Positions 27,703 through 37,161 of a DNA stretch of 64,000 bases are shown here, piece after piece; within the stretch, counting starts at the first letter, position 1; every line of letters starts with the position of its first letter. A program made the position numbers and the translations under genes. Source of the stretch: Gemmata massiliana (GTDB lineage Bacteria > Planctomycetota > Planctomycetia > Gemmatales > Gemmataceae); the NCBI GenBank assembly GCA_000531095.1, contig HG799465.1:1-64000 (forward strand), given 5' to 3'. The notes beneath the pieces are model-generated. The model did not search any database. It had not been told where the DNA came from and saw only the letters and a program-made list of their open reading frames with translations.

Positions 27703-28398
27703 ATGCCCGCAAGATCCCTCGCCCTGGTGCTCGCGCTCCTCGGGGGCGCGGTGGGCTGGTCCGCGCCGGCGGCCGACGAGCCGACGCCGAAGGAACTCGA
27801 AGTGGCGTTGCAGAACCTCAAGCAAATCGGACTCGGGTTCCACGGGTACAGCGACTCACACGAGTTCCAGTGGGTCGATGACATCACCGACAAGGACGGC
27901 CGGGCGCTGCTGAGCTGGCGCGTGGCGCTGTTGCCGTACCTCGACGCGGAGGACCTGTACAAGGAGTTCAAACTCGACGAGCCGTGGGACAGCGCCCACA
28001 ACAAGAAACTCATCGAGAAGATGCCCAAGATTTACGCCCCCGTCCGCGTGAAGGCGAAGGCCGGCGAGACGTTCTACCAGCGGTTCGTCGGGAAGGGAGC
28101 GCTCTTCAACGAGAAGGGATCGAGCTACAAGCTCAACGCGGTCCCGGACGGCCTATCCAACACAGCACTGGTCGTGGAGGCGGGCGACCCGGTGATTTGG
28201 TCGAAGCCCGACGACCTCCCATTTGGCGCGAAACAGCCGCTACCGAAGCTCGGTGGGCTGTTCGGCGGTTCGTTCCACGTCCTGCTCGGCGATGGCTCCG
28301 TTTTCCGCGTCAAAAAAGACTTCGACATAGACGAAATGAAGAAAGTCATCATGCCCGATGACGCCCAACCCGTCGACACGCGGAAACTTCAGAAGTGA
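27703..28398 (+). CDS. Secreted DUF1559-type protein without pilin helix (copy 1)
   Basis: 231 residues. An N-terminal signal peptide (LALVLALLGGAVGWSAPAA) precedes a DUF1559-like region: LQNLKQIGLGFHGYSDSH, DKDGRALLSWRVALLPYLDA, VPDGLSNTALVVEAGDPVIW and a C-terminal LLGDGSVFRVKKDFD. The usual [12 protein letters not shown] pilin segment is absent, so the protein is probably a periplasmic or surface form. About 25 nt after glgB. A close paralogue follows at 28565, separated by an inverted repeat (28418-28540). Role unknown. Confidence 0.75.
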   Translation: MPARSLALVLALLGGAVGWSAPAADEPTPKELEVALQNLKQIGLGFHGYSDSHEFQWVDDITDKDGRALLSWRVALLPYLDAEDLYKEFKLDEPWDSAHNKKLIEKMPKIYAPVRVKAKAGETFYQRFVGKGALFNEKGSSYKLNAVPDGLSNTALVVEAGDPVIWSKPDDLPFGAKQPLPKLGGLFGGSFHVLLGDGSVFRVKKDFDIDEMKKVIMPDDAQPVDTRKLQK

Positions 28399-28417
28399 AT
28401 TGACTGGTATCGGTTGG

Positions 28418-28540
28418 GTCACAGGGCTCCCGCCCTGTGCTACGTCCGACGGCCCCTCCGGGGCGAAGAGCAGTACATTCAATGCCTTTCACGCCGCGGA
28501 GCGGCCGGCGTTCGTAGCACAGGGCGGGAGCCCTGTGATC
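28418..28540. repeat. Inverted pair of a CACAGGGCTCCCGCCCTGTG repeat
   Basis: The arm beginning CACAGGGCTCCCGCCCTGTG at 28420 is itself palindromic and extends to CTACG; its complement CGTAGCACAGGGCGGGAGCC returns from 28513. Between them is a second small hairpin (GGCCCCTCCGGGGC). It separates the tandem paralogues at 27703 and 28565. Confidence 0.75.
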
Positions 28541-28564
28541 TTTTGGGCGTAACAACCGAGGTTC

Positions 28565-29266
28565 ATGATGCGCACGTTCTGGTTACGCGCGATCGCGTTG
28601 GCGCTGGTCGCGGGAGTATTCGCGGTGCGGCCGATGGCGGCCGGCGAACCGACCAAGAAGGAACTGGAGACCTCGCAGAACAACCTGAAACAGATCGTGC
28701 CCGCGGTCATCAACAGTTCCGACGCGAACAACGGTCGGATGCCGATGAACATCACGGACAAGGACGGCCGACCGCTGCTGAGCTGGCGCGTCGCGATCCT
28801 GCCGTACATCGAGCAGGACGCTCTTTACAAGCAGTTCAAGCTCGATGAGCCGTGGGACAGTGACCACAACAAGAAACTCATCGAGAAGATGCCGAAGGTG
28901 TACGCGCCGGTGCGCGTGAAGGCGAAAGCCGGCGAAACCTTCTACCAGACGTTCTTCGGAGAGGGCGCGCTGTACGGCTCGAAAAACGCGCCCACGTTTC
29001 CGGCCAGCATCACGGACGGCACGTCCAATACCGTTTTCGTGGTGGAGGCGGGCGATCCGGTGATCTGGTCCCGGCCGGTCGACCTGCCGTTCGCCGAGAA
29101 GCGCCCGCTCCCGAAGCTCGGCGGGCTGTTCGACGGTGTTTTCCATGTCGGTATGTGCGACGGGTCCGTGATGCGCTTCAAGAAGGACTACGACCTGGAC
29201 GAGATGATCAAAGCCATCATGCCGTCGGACGGCAACGTGATCGACTTCGGGAAGCTCACGAAGTAA
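28565..29266 (+). CDS. Secreted DUF1559-type protein without pilin helix (copy 2)
   Basis: 233 residues, clearly a paralogue of 27703-28398: shared blocks include DKDGRPLLSWRVAILPYIEQ, FKLDEPWDSDHNKKLIEKMP, VKAKAGETFYQTFFGEGALY, TSNTVFVVEAGDPVIWSRP and the C-terminal CDGSVMRFKKDYDLDEMI. N-terminal signal peptide about residues 1-27. The near-identical central regions point to recent tandem duplication. Two adjacent ATGs occur at 28565 and 28568. Confidence 0.75.
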   Translation: MMRTFWLRAIALALVAGVFAVRPMAAGEPTKKELETSQNNLKQIVPAVINSSDANNGRMPMNITDKDGRPLLSWRVAILPYIEQDALYKQFKLDEPWDSDHNKKLIEKMPKVYAPVRVKAKAGETFYQTFFGEGALYGSKNAPTFPASITDGTSNTVFVVEAGDPVIWSRPVDLPFAEKRPLPKLGGLFDGVFHVGMCDGSVMRFKKDYDLDEMIKAIMPSDGNVIDFGKLTK

Positions 29267-29352
29267 CCGGCCGAACCAAATTGCAACGGTCGCAACGTTC
29301 GGAGATGATAAATCCGCCCAGGTCACCAGGAGCGCAGGCTCCGGAGGCGGAC

Positions 29353-29952
29353 GTGTCGCACTCATTCCGGATCGCCGGTGTCGTACTGCTTGCGGTGATG
29401 GTCGGTGTGGTCACACACCAGGCCGACCAACCGTGGCCGGCAGGCGCGGATTGGCTGGTCGGGTGTGGACCGGCTTCCGCCGCTCCCGTTCCGAAGCCAC
29501 TTCCCCCGACCGCCGAAGAAGTGCAGAAGCGGTTGTTCGGCACCTGCTGGTACGAGGTCGGTAAGGTCGTGGCCGGGAAGAAAGATCCCGACGGACCGCT
29601 CGGATGGAAGTTCGGGGCGGGCGAGGTGGAGAACTGGCAGATTACGGGTGAGTTGGTGACCGACCGAATGTTCGGTGGGGCCACGATCGACATATCCCGT
29701 GACGTGTGGCGGATGGACATCCTTAGTAAGGGGGAGCGGGGGCGCGTGGCCGTCCTGCCGACGATTTTCAAGTTCGAGGGCGACACGCTCGTTTGGGTCA
29801 CCGAGTTCCCCGGTGACGGGTGGTACCACCAGGTGGACCCGACCGGGAACTACAAGGGCCGGCCGAACGGATTTGAATCGACCAAGCAGAACCGCTACGC
29901 GGTCCATCGACTGAAGCCGTGCGAGTACCTGCAAACAACTCCACCCAAGTGA
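29353..29952 (+). CDS. Secreted protein, hypothetical
   Basis: 199 residues from GTG at 29353, chosen because GGAGG (29343-29347) lies 5 nt upstream; an ATG at 29305 would add 16 unlikely residues. A hydrophobic N-terminus (VVLLAVMVGVV) ending near PASAAPVPKPLPPTAEEVQ looks like a signal peptide with Pro-rich linker. A compact domain then starts at LFGTCWYEVGKVV and includes strands such as DISRDVWRMDIL, KFEGDTLVWVTEF and a WYHQVDPTGNY loop. It resembles planctomycete secreted beta-barrel proteins of unknown role (TIGR03067-like). Confidence 0.6.
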   Translation: MSHSFRIAGVVLLAVMVGVVTHQADQPWPAGADWLVGCGPASAAPVPKPLPPTAEEVQKRLFGTCWYEVGKVVAGKKDPDGPLGWKFGAGEVENWQITGELVTDRMFGGATIDISRDVWRMDILSKGERGRVAVLPTIFKFEGDTLVWVTEFPGDGWYHQVDPTGNYKGRPNGFESTKQNRYAVHRLKPCEYLQTTPPK

Positions 29953-30024
29953 ACGCCTTCAAGCATTCGTTCGGCTGCCACTTCTGCCCTTCGGTCATGC
30001 CGGTAGTGCTTCTAGGAGCGGCTA

Positions 30025-30756
30025 ATGACCGAAGAGGAATGGCTGACGTGTGTCGATTTTGAAGCGCGGTTCGATCACCTCGAATCAGTGGCGGCTCTGA
30101 CGCAGCGGAAGTTGCGACTTTTCGAGGTCGCGTACTGTCGGCGGTTCACGTCCCAGCTCTCTGATTCAGTGCTGACCAACGCGCTGAACATCGCTGAATT
30201 ATTTGCCGATGGTCTGGTGACTGAAGTGGAACTCGCAGCCGTTCGCGAGGCCGCGCGCGAACTCGAAAACGAATCAGCAATGAATGAGGAGGGGCGTGCG
30301 GAAACAGATGCCTTGTATTATGGGGCAATGGCAGTCAGAGACGCGACCTCGCCCGATCACCCCGACTACCAAGCGGGCACGCCCAAGATGATAGAGAATC
30401 TGATTTCAGCGCTGGCTTACGTCTCCCCATCCGCCCCAAAGGACAATCACGACGAGCTGGTGGTATCCTTCGAGCAGGTGAGCGATTCGGAAAAACATCA
30501 CGTCGCCGAATTGACCTGTGACATCTTCGGGAACCCGTTCCGCCCCGTCACATTCTCCCCTTCGTGGCACACTCCCACCGCGATCGCACTCGCATCCCAA
30601 ATGTACGAGTCGCGTGATTTCTCCGCGATGCCCATTCTGGCTGATGCGCTCCAGGACGCGGGCTGTGATTGCACCGACATTCTGAGCCACTGCCGCGGTC
30701 CCGGGCCACACGTTCGTGGGTGCTGGGTCGTCGATTTGGTGCTGGGCAAAGAGTAG
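30025..30756 (+). CDS. Planctomycete MTEEEWL-family protein, full length
   Basis: 243 residues. N-terminus MTEEEWLTCVDFEARFDHL, then KLRLFEVAYCRRF and LNIAELFADG. The C-terminal block is TCDIFGNPFRPVTFSPSWHT, MPILADALQDAGCD and HCRGPGPHVRGCWVVDLVLG. Families with this exact start and end are abundant in Gemmata-type genomes and have no known function. It is probably soluble. The truncated relative at 2928 shares the first 38 residues. Not evidently part of an operon; a repeat pair at 30771-30899 follows. Confidence 0.75.
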   Translation: MTEEEWLTCVDFEARFDHLESVAALTQRKLRLFEVAYCRRFTSQLSDSVLTNALNIAELFADGLVTEVELAAVREAARELENESAMNEEGRAETDALYYGAMAVRDATSPDHPDYQAGTPKMIENLISALAYVSPSAPKDNHDELVVSFEQVSDSEKHHVAELTCDIFGNPFRPVTFSPSWHTPTAIALASQMYESRDFSAMPILADALQDAGCDCTDILSHCRGPGPHVRGCWVVDLVLGKE

Positions 30757-30770
30757 TCGCGCGAAGACGA

Positions 30771-30899
30771 TTCACCGCAGAGGGCGCGGAGAGCGCAGAG
30801 AAGAAGCACGAGCGGTCGTGATTGGTTCGGCTTGGTTTCTTCTCCGCGCCCTCTCGTGCCCTCTGCGGTGAAATACTCTTGTGCTCTCTGCGGTGAAAA
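30771..30899. repeat. Inverted pair of the GCAGAGGGCGCGGAGAGC repeat
   Basis: Left arm TTCACCGCAGAGGGCGCGGA ends near 30805. The right arm starts with TTCTTCTCCGCGCCCTC near 30837 and ends CTCTGCGGTGAAA near 30873, with an extra partial copy at 30881-30899. The units (GCAGAGGGC, GCGGAGAGC) have a period of 9. It lies between convergent genes and could act as a two-way terminator. Confidence 0.75.
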
Positions 30900-30918
30900 T
30901 CCCTGCACCATGACGCGC

Positions 30919-32628
30919 TCAGTATCCCACCGCGGCGCCATCTTTACGCGATTCGCTGCCCCCGTGCAGCACGCCGGTTTTTGGGTCGATCAGGATGCCC
31001 TGGTAGCCACCGCTGTTCACCTTCACGCGCTCCACGACGTGCCCGCGGCGCTCCAACTCCTTGACCACCTCGTCGGGGATCCCGATCTCGGCTTTGATCG
31101 TGCCGCCCTTCGGTTTCTCCGCGGTGCCGGTCGGGGTCGCGCTGCCGACGTGCTCCACGCGGGGCGCTTCGCCGGCGGCCTGCACGTTCATGCCGAAATC
31201 GATGAGGTTCACGAGCACCTGCGTGTGGCCCTGCGGCTGCATGTCGCCGCCCATCACGCCGAACGTGAACCACGGCTTGCCGCCCTTCGTCACCATCGCC
31301 GGGATGATCGTGTGGAACGGGCGCTTGCCCGGTTCGAGCTTGTTCGCGTGGGCCTCGTCGAGCGCGAACAGGCACCCGCGGTTCTGGATGCCGAACCCCG
31401 TGCCCGGCGCGGACAGCCCCGAGCCGAAGCCGCTGTAGTTGCTCTGGATCAGCGACACGCAGTTGCGGTCCTTGTCCACCACCGTGAGGTAAATCGTTTC
31501 CGACGTGCTGAGCTTCGGGTCGCCCGCGGGGACGTTGGTGAGCGCGTGCTTCGGGTCGAGGAGCTTGGCGCGCGTCGCGGCGTACTCCTTGGAAACGAGT
31601 TCGGTTACTGGCACCTTCGCGAACACCGGGTCGGCGTAGAACTTCGCCCGGTCCGCGAACGCGAGCTTCTTCGCCTCAACGAGCAGGTGCCAGTAATCGG
31701 CCGATTCCGGCCCCATCTTCTTGAGGTCGTGTGGTTCGAGCAGGTTCAGCATCTGAAGCGCGGCGATGCCCTGTCCGGGCGGCGGGAGTTCCCACACGTC
31801 GTATCCGCGGTAGGTCGTTTTGACCGGGTCGACCCACTCGGACTTGTGATCGGCGAAGTCCTTCAAGGCGAAGAGCCCGCCGACTTTGTCCGAGAGCGCG
31901 ACCAGTTGTTCCGCGATCGGCCCCTTGTAGTAAGCGTCGCGCCCGTTTTCCGCGATGAGCGTGTACGAGCGTGCGAGCGCCGGGTTCTTGAACACCTCGC
32001 CCGCGTTCGGGGAGCGGAGCTGGGCGCCGTCGCGGATCAGGAACGTTTCGCGCATTCCCGGGTCGCGCATCTTGTTGGCGGACTTCCAGTGCCCCGCGAT
32101 CACCTCCGGTACCGGTACACCCTTTTCGGCGTAACCGATGCTCGGCGCGAGCAGTTCCTTGAAGCTCTTCGTGCCGAACTTCTGGCGCAACTGGTCCCAG
32201 CCGTCCACGCACCCGGGCACGGACCACGACAGCGGCCCGGATGTGGGGATGTCTGTCAACTTCTTGTCCCGGAAGTACGCGAGCGTGGCCCGGCCCGGGG
32301 CGCGCCCGCTCGCGTTCAGGCCGTAGAGCTTTTGTGTCTTCGCGTCCCAGACGATCGCGTAGAGGTCGCCTCCGATCCCGCAGGAGGTGGGCTCCATGAG
32401 GCCCATTGCGGCGTTGGTCGCGATCGCGGCGTCCACCGCGTTACCGCCATTTTTCAGCACATCCAAGCCGATTTGGGCCGCGAGTGGGTGGCTCGTCGCG
32501 ACCATCCCGTTGGTCGCAACGGTTTCCGAACGTCCGGCTTTACCCGCTTGTGGGGTCGGGCGCTCGGCGGGGAGCAGCGGTGTCAGGGTGAGCGCGAGAA
32601 CGGTGGCAGCGAGAACGCGCGTGAGCAT
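30919..32628 (-). CDS. ggt: Gamma-glutamyltransferase
   Basis: 569 residues with a signal peptide (LAATVLALTLTPLLPA). The Ntn-hydrolase precursor: N-terminal VATSHPLAAQIGLDVLKNGGNAVDAAIATN and the GIGGDLYAI loop, central LPPPGQGIAALQML, the autocleavage site before the catalytic Thr of TIYLTVVDKDRN, then SNYSGFGSGLSAPGTG (substrate binding) and the C-terminal GVLHGGSESRKDGAA. It hydrolyses or transfers gamma-glutamyl groups, for example from glutathione, in the periplasm. It lies downstream of the CxxCH gene on the same strand (60-nt gap). Confidence 0.92.
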   Translation of the reverse strand: MLTRVLAATVLALTLTPLLPAERPTPQAGKAGRSETVATNGMVATSHPLAAQIGLDVLKNGGNAVDAAIATNAAMGLMEPTSCGIGGDLYAIVWDAKTQKLYGLNASGRAPGRATLAYFRDKKLTDIPTSGPLSWSVPGCVDGWDQLRQKFGTKSFKELLAPSIGYAEKGVPVPEVIAGHWKSANKMRDPGMRETFLIRDGAQLRSPNAGEVFKNPALARSYTLIAENGRDAYYKGPIAEQLVALSDKVGGLFALKDFADHKSEWVDPVKTTYRGYDVWELPPPGQGIAALQMLNLLEPHDLKKMGPESADYWHLLVEAKKLAFADRAKFYADPVFAKVPVTELVSKEYAATRAKLLDPKHALTNVPAGDPKLSTSETIYLTVVDKDRNCVSLIQSNYSGFGSGLSAPGTGFGIQNRGCLFALDEAHANKLEPGKRPFHTIIPAMVTKGGKPWFTFGVMGGDMQPQGHTQVLVNLIDFGMNVQAAGEAPRVEHVGSATPTGTAEKPKGGTIKAEIGIPDEVVKELERRGHVVERVKVNSGGYQGILIDPKTGVLHGGSESRKDGAAVGY

Positions 32629-32688
32629 AGAGTGGGTAGGGGTCAGAGTGGCGTGGTGCGCATCGGATGCGCACCACGCGGGAACGGG

Positions 32689-35658
32689 CTACTTCTTGGG
32701 GATCGGTACTTGTTCCTTCGCACGCAGGTACGCGATCAGGTCGCGCACCTCGTCGGGTTTCATCGCGTCGAACAGGCCCTCGGGCATGATCGACAGCGCC
32801 GTTTGCTTGCGCGTGACGATGTCCGCGACCGGGACCGTGAGCGTGTCGTTCACGGTGCGCACGGTGACGGCGTCTTTCGTTTCGCGCAGCACGATCCCGC
32901 TCACCACGCGGTCGTCGGCGAGGCTGAAGTTCACCATCCGGTACTCGTTCGGTACCACCGCGCTGGGATCTAGGACGTTTTCGAGCACGTATTCGAGATT
33001 CGAGCGCTGCGACCCGGTCAGTTCCGGCCCCACCGCTTGTCCCTCGCCGAACATCTTGTGGCACGACGCACAGTTCTTCGTGAACAGCGCCCGGCCGTTG
33101 GCGACGTCGGCCTTCTTGATGGTGTCCTCGGTGAGTACGTCCTTCCACTTCTTCATGAGGACCGCGCGCTCTTTCGCGACCGGGGTGATCTTGCCCCATA
33201 CCTTCTCTAATCGCTCGGAGAGAGCCTTGTCGTTGAGCGCGAGCACCTGCCGGGCCGTCACAACGGGAACGTCCGTGCGCGGGATCGTGCCCTTCTCGAT
33301 GGCGTCGAGCAGCTCTTTTGCGAATCCGACGCGAGCGGCGAGCGTTTGCACCGCGTCGGCCTTCTCCTCGGGCGTGAGCTTCGGGTACGCCTCGATGAGC
33401 GCGGCCGGGGTACCGGAGTCGGGGAAGCTCGCGAGCGTGCGAATCGCAGTGCCCCGCAGGTCGGCGTCGCTCAGGAGCGATTGAAGCGTCTTCGCGAAAT
33501 CGGGGAGCTTCCGCGGCGCGAGCAGTTCGACCGCGGACCGGCGCTCTTCGGGTTTGGCGCTCGTGTCGGTAACGCGCGTCAGGAGTGTCGCGATCGCGTC
33601 CTTATCGCCGAACAGCACCGCGACGGCCTCAGCTTCGCGCTTCACTTCGTTTGTTGAGAATTTCTGGATATTGATGTACGCTTCGGGCCACCCCTCTGGC
33701 GCTGCGGGAGACTTCTTGCCTGCGAGTGACTCGCGGATACCGCGCAGGACGTCGATTTTCGCCGCATCGCTCGTCGCCACCTCAACCACCTTGATCAATC
33801 CGACGAGGCGTTCGCTCGCGTCCGGCCGGGAGAGCAAGAGCCGAACCGCGTTCCGGCGGATGAGCGCGTTTTCCATGACGGTAAGGTCGCTCTGGGCCGA
33901 CTCCGGACTAAAGCCGTACCACCGCTCCACACCGTACCAGAGCAGAAGGGAAAGAGTCGGGTCGTCGCGGATCGTGCGGTGTGCGACAAGAGATTCGATC
34001 GGCTTCCACATAACTTTGAGATCGAAATACTGAAGGGCGGATGCTGCCGCTGCCAGCACGAACGGGGACCGTTCAGCCGCGATGCGAACCGCCACCGTTT
34101 GTGCGAAGGCATCGCTCCCGGCTTGGTTTTGCGCGCCGAGCCTATACGCCCACGCCCTCACGGTTTCGTCGCGGTCACTCAGAAGTTCGCTCAGCTCCCC
34201 CTCTTTTAGTGCTGCGATCGCTTCCAGCGCCCACAGCCCGCGGAGCCGGCGCGCGGTGTCCGTTTCGTCCTTCAGAATCTTCCGCAGCGCGTCCGGAGTT
34301 GTTTTCTCCAGTTTCCCGGCCTCAGCGCGCTCCTGGAGCACGCGACGGGCCTTCCGCACGAGCCAGTCGTTCGGCGACAGTTGCAGTTTCACCAGTTCTG
34401 TGTCGGTGAGCTTCGAGATGTCGGTTTTCAGCGGGTTCGCGTTTTTGTAGACGACGCGGTAGATGCGCCCGTTGGTGGTGTCGGCCTTGTCGTAGTTGTG
34501 ACACTCGCCCGTGTCGCACCAGTCGCTGACGTACAGCCCGCCCTCGGGTCCGGTCTTCACGCAGATGCCGCGGAACCACGAATCGTTCGCGAACAGGAAG
34601 TCCGGGCGCCGGACGCCCTTCATGCCGCTCGCCGTGCGTTCGAGTCCGTCGTTGTTGAGGCGGTTGCCGTGGATGTTCGCGGTGAACAGGGTGTTGCGGT
34701 ACTCCTTCGGGAAGTTGTCCGCGAGGTAAATCGCCGCCCCACTGTGCGCGTGCCCGCCGCCTGCGTCGGAGTGCTCGGGCTTCCCGCCCACGCCGGTACC
34801 GCGCGAACTGGTCCAGTCGCCGCCGGCCCAGTGCTTGTAGTCCACGCAACTTTTCATCAGGCCGTAGGCGTGCGGGTTCGCGTCCTGGCCGTACATGCGC
34901 TGGTAGTGTCCACCGGGGACGAAATGGAACAGGTGGTCGATCACGCAGTTCGTGATGAACAGTTCGCCGCGGTCGTCGAAGTCGAGGCCGAAGGGGTTCG
35001 TGGTGCCGTGCGCGACCGCTTCAAACCGCTTGTTCGTGGGGTGGTAGCGCCACACGCCGCAATCGATGTAGGTGCGCTTGTCCTTCGGGGTGCCCGGCGC
35101 GCCGACCCACGCCTTCGCCTGGATGCCGTTGCAGCCGTACAGCCAGCCGTCCGGCCCCCACACGAGCGAGTTGAAGATGTTGTGCTTCGTGTCGATCATG
35201 TTCCAGCCGTCGAGCTTCACCTCCGGCTTGCCCGGCTTGTCGCCCTCAAGAATCGGGACGAACAGCAGGTTCGGCGACGAGCAGAGCCACACGCCCCCGA
35301 ACCCGAGTTCGATGCCGGAGAGGTTTGCGCCGTTGTCGAGGAACACGGTTTTCTTGTCGTGAACGCCGTCGCCGTCCGTGTCTTCGAGGATGACGACGCG
35401 GTCCTTTCCCTTCCCGTCCTTCGACCAGATCGGGTAACTGAGGCACTCGACCACCCACATGCGCCCGCGGTCGTCGAACGTGAACGCGATGGGCTGTACA
35501 ACGTCCGGTTCGCCCGCGAACAGTGTAACCTTGAAGCCGTCGGGAACGGTCATGGCCTTCGCCGCGTCCCGGGTCGGGATCGGTTTGTCGGCGGGTTGAG
35601 GGTCGGCGGCACGGGCAGACGCGGTCAGTAACAGGAGAGCAAGCAGAACAGTTCGCAT
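32689..35658 (-). CDS. PVC-type haem-binding CxxCH protein (TIGR02604-like)
   Basis: 989 residues. A signal peptide (LLALLLLTASARAADP) is followed by a six-bladed beta-propeller dehydrogenase-like domain (blocks GFKVTLFAGEP, FDDRGRMWVVECLSYP and LTGNGHSGAAIYLAD-like region). A helical repeat middle follows, then a cytochrome c motif CASCH in NCASCHKMFGEG about 110 residues before the end, with LVLRETKDAVTVR and MKPDEVRDLIAYLR after it. This architecture is abundant in planctomycetes and thought to oxidise sugars or polysaccharide parts. The ATG at 35658 is chosen because the signal peptide starts there. Confidence 0.88.
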   Translation of the reverse strand: MRTVLLALLLLTASARAADPQPADKPIPTRDAAKAMTVPDGFKVTLFAGEPDVVQPIAFTFDDRGRMWVVECLSYPIWSKDGKGKDRVVILEDTDGDGVHDKKTVFLDNGANLSGIELGFGGVWLCSSPNLLFVPILEGDKPGKPEVKLDGWNMIDTKHNIFNSLVWGPDGWLYGCNGIQAKAWVGAPGTPKDKRTYIDCGVWRYHPTNKRFEAVAHGTTNPFGLDFDDRGELFITNCVIDHLFHFVPGGHYQRMYGQDANPHAYGLMKSCVDYKHWAGGDWTSSRGTGVGGKPEHSDAGGGHAHSGAAIYLADNFPKEYRNTLFTANIHGNRLNNDGLERTASGMKGVRRPDFLFANDSWFRGICVKTGPEGGLYVSDWCDTGECHNYDKADTTNGRIYRVVYKNANPLKTDISKLTDTELVKLQLSPNDWLVRKARRVLQERAEAGKLEKTTPDALRKILKDETDTARRLRGLWALEAIAALKEGELSELLSDRDETVRAWAYRLGAQNQAGSDAFAQTVAVRIAAERSPFVLAAAASALQYFDLKVMWKPIESLVAHRTIRDDPTLSLLLWYGVERWYGFSPESAQSDLTVMENALIRRNAVRLLLSRPDASERLVGLIKVVEVATSDAAKIDVLRGIRESLAGKKSPAAPEGWPEAYINIQKFSTNEVKREAEAVAVLFGDKDAIATLLTRVTDTSAKPEERRSAVELLAPRKLPDFAKTLQSLLSDADLRGTAIRTLASFPDSGTPAALIEAYPKLTPEEKADAVQTLAARVGFAKELLDAIEKGTIPRTDVPVVTARQVLALNDKALSERLEKVWGKITPVAKERAVLMKKWKDVLTEDTIKKADVANGRALFTKNCASCHKMFGEGQAVGPELTGSQRSNLEYVLENVLDPSAVVPNEYRMVNFSLADDRVVSGIVLRETKDAVTVRTVNDTLTVPVADIVTRKQTALSIMPEGLFDAMKPDEVRDLIAYLRAKEQVPIPKK

Positions 35659-35750
35659 GGTGTCAACTGGCGGGTTGGGGGAGGGCCGAATTCGGGATAT
35701 GGTAACCGCAAGCGCGACGAGAATCGAACCCCTTTTGCCGGGAGCGAACA

Positions 35751-36605
35751 ATGCCCGCCGTCCTCTCCGATCCTGCGGTACGCGAGTATCACGGTTCTGG
35801 TTTCCATCTCGCCCGCGGTTTTTTTGATGCGGCAGAGATCGATCTGCTGAAGCGCTCCGCGAAAGAAGACAACGAACTCGACAAGCGCTCGTTCGGGCGC
35901 GCGGACGGCGAGGGCGGCGTGGTACGGTTGTCGCTGTGGAACCACCCCGGCGACGGCATTTACGGCATGTTCGCCCGGTGCGAGCGGATCGTTCGTAGCG
36001 CCGAAAATTTACTCGGCGGCGAGGTGTACCACTACCACTCGAAAATGATTCTGAAGGACGCGAAGGTGGGCGGCGCGTGGGCGTGGCACCAAGACTACGG
36101 GTACTGGTACCAGAACGGCGTGCTCACCCCGAACCTCACCAGCGTGTTTATTGCGGTCGATCCCTGCACGAAAGAGAACGGCTGCCTGCAAGTGATTCGG
36201 AACTCGCACCACGCGGGGCGCATCAACCACGTTCTGACCGGCGATCAGGCGGGCGCGGACCGAGATCGCGTCGAGGAACTGCTGAAGCGTCCCGACCAGT
36301 TCCCGCTCGAATACGTTCTAATGGAACCCGGCGACGCGCTGTTCTTCCACTCGAACCTGCTGCACCGCAGCGACCAGAACAAGAGCGACAACCCGCGCTG
36401 GGCGATGATCTGCTGTTACAACGCGCGGGCCAACGACCCCTACAAGGAGAGCCACCACCCGCGCTACACTCCACTCAGCGTGGTGCCGGACGCGGCCATT
36501 AAGCAGATCGGCGTGAAGCGGTTCGCGGAGAGTGGGAACGTGGCGTGGCTCGAAGACACGCGCGACAGCAGCGCGAAATCGCTGCTAAAAGAAGAAGCGT
36601 CCTGA
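35751..36605 (+). CDS. Phytanoyl-CoA dioxygenase family protein
   Basis: 284 residues. A non-haem Fe(II)/2-oxoglutarate oxygenase: N-terminal YHGSGFHLARGFFD, the first metal-ligand pair in AWAWHQDYGYWYQ (HxD), then CTKENGCLQVIRNSHHAGRINH, MEPGDALFFHSNLLHRSDQNKSDN (second His and the Arg/Ser site for 2-oxoglutarate) and RWAMICCYNAR. It hydroxylates an unknown small molecule. It is divergent from the CxxCH gene (93 nt apart). Confidence 0.88.
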   Translation: MPAVLSDPAVREYHGSGFHLARGFFDAAEIDLLKRSAKEDNELDKRSFGRADGEGGVVRLSLWNHPGDGIYGMFARCERIVRSAENLLGGEVYHYHSKMILKDAKVGGAWAWHQDYGYWYQNGVLTPNLTSVFIAVDPCTKENGCLQVIRNSHHAGRINHVLTGDQAGADRDRVEELLKRPDQFPLEYVLMEPGDALFFHSNLLHRSDQNKSDNPRWAMICCYNARANDPYKESHHPRYTPLSVVPDAAIKQIGVKRFAESGNVAWLEDTRDSSAKSLLKEEAS

Positions 36606-36654
36606 TCCGGCGAGATTTGTCGCGTGTGTCGTCGAATATTCGCGGAGGTGCCGC

Positions 36655-37161
36655 GTGCCACAATCGACCTCGAACCGCCCGCCGACGATCGCCGAAGCCT
36701 TTTTTCGCACCGGCTTCGGGTGCGTGTCGGCCATCGTTTTCAAGATCGTGATCGTCGTGATCGTCATTCTCGTGCTCGATTGGCGGAGCCAGGAGAAGAA
36801 GGCACGCCAAGAAACCGAACGCACGGCAACGAGCGAGACCGCGACCCGGCTCGCCGACGAGATCGCGAAAGACACCGACCCGAACGGTCGCTTCGTCCGC
36901 AAACCCGTCGGTCCACTGTCGGAAACAGATGCGTGGGGGCGGGCACTTCGCCTGAACTACCAGCCGGGCACACTATCCGACGGGTTAGAGGTGCGCTCGG
37001 CCGGACCCGATGGCGAGTGGAACACCCGCGACGACGTGGTCGTGACCCGCAGTTCAAAAATCAGTAACAAGGCGCTCGTTCGTGACGCGGCCGGTGGGCT
37101 GTTCGACGCCGCGAAAACCAAGTTGTGGGGCAAGAATTCGCCAGACACCGAGAAGAAGTGA
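36655..37161 (+). CDS. Membrane-anchored protein with GspG-like C-terminus
   Basis: 168 residues from GTG at 36655, preceded by GGAGG six nt upstream. One membrane helix (about residues 25-42, IVFKIVIVVIVILVLDW). The C-terminal half TDAWGRALRLNYQPG...LEVRSAGPDGEWNTRDDVV resembles the calcium-binding end of type II secretion pseudopilin GspG (WGxP, SxGpDgxxxTxDD). The rest is charged helix. Role unknown; possibly a pilin-derived protein. Confidence 0.6.
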   Translation: MPQSTSNRPPTIAEAFFRTGFGCVSAIVFKIVIVVIVILVLDWRSQEKKARQETERTATSETATRLADEIAKDTDPNGRFVRKPVGPLSETDAWGRALRLNYQPGTLSDGLEVRSAGPDGEWNTRDDVVVTRSSKISNKALVRDAAGGLFDAAKTKLWGKNSPDTEKK

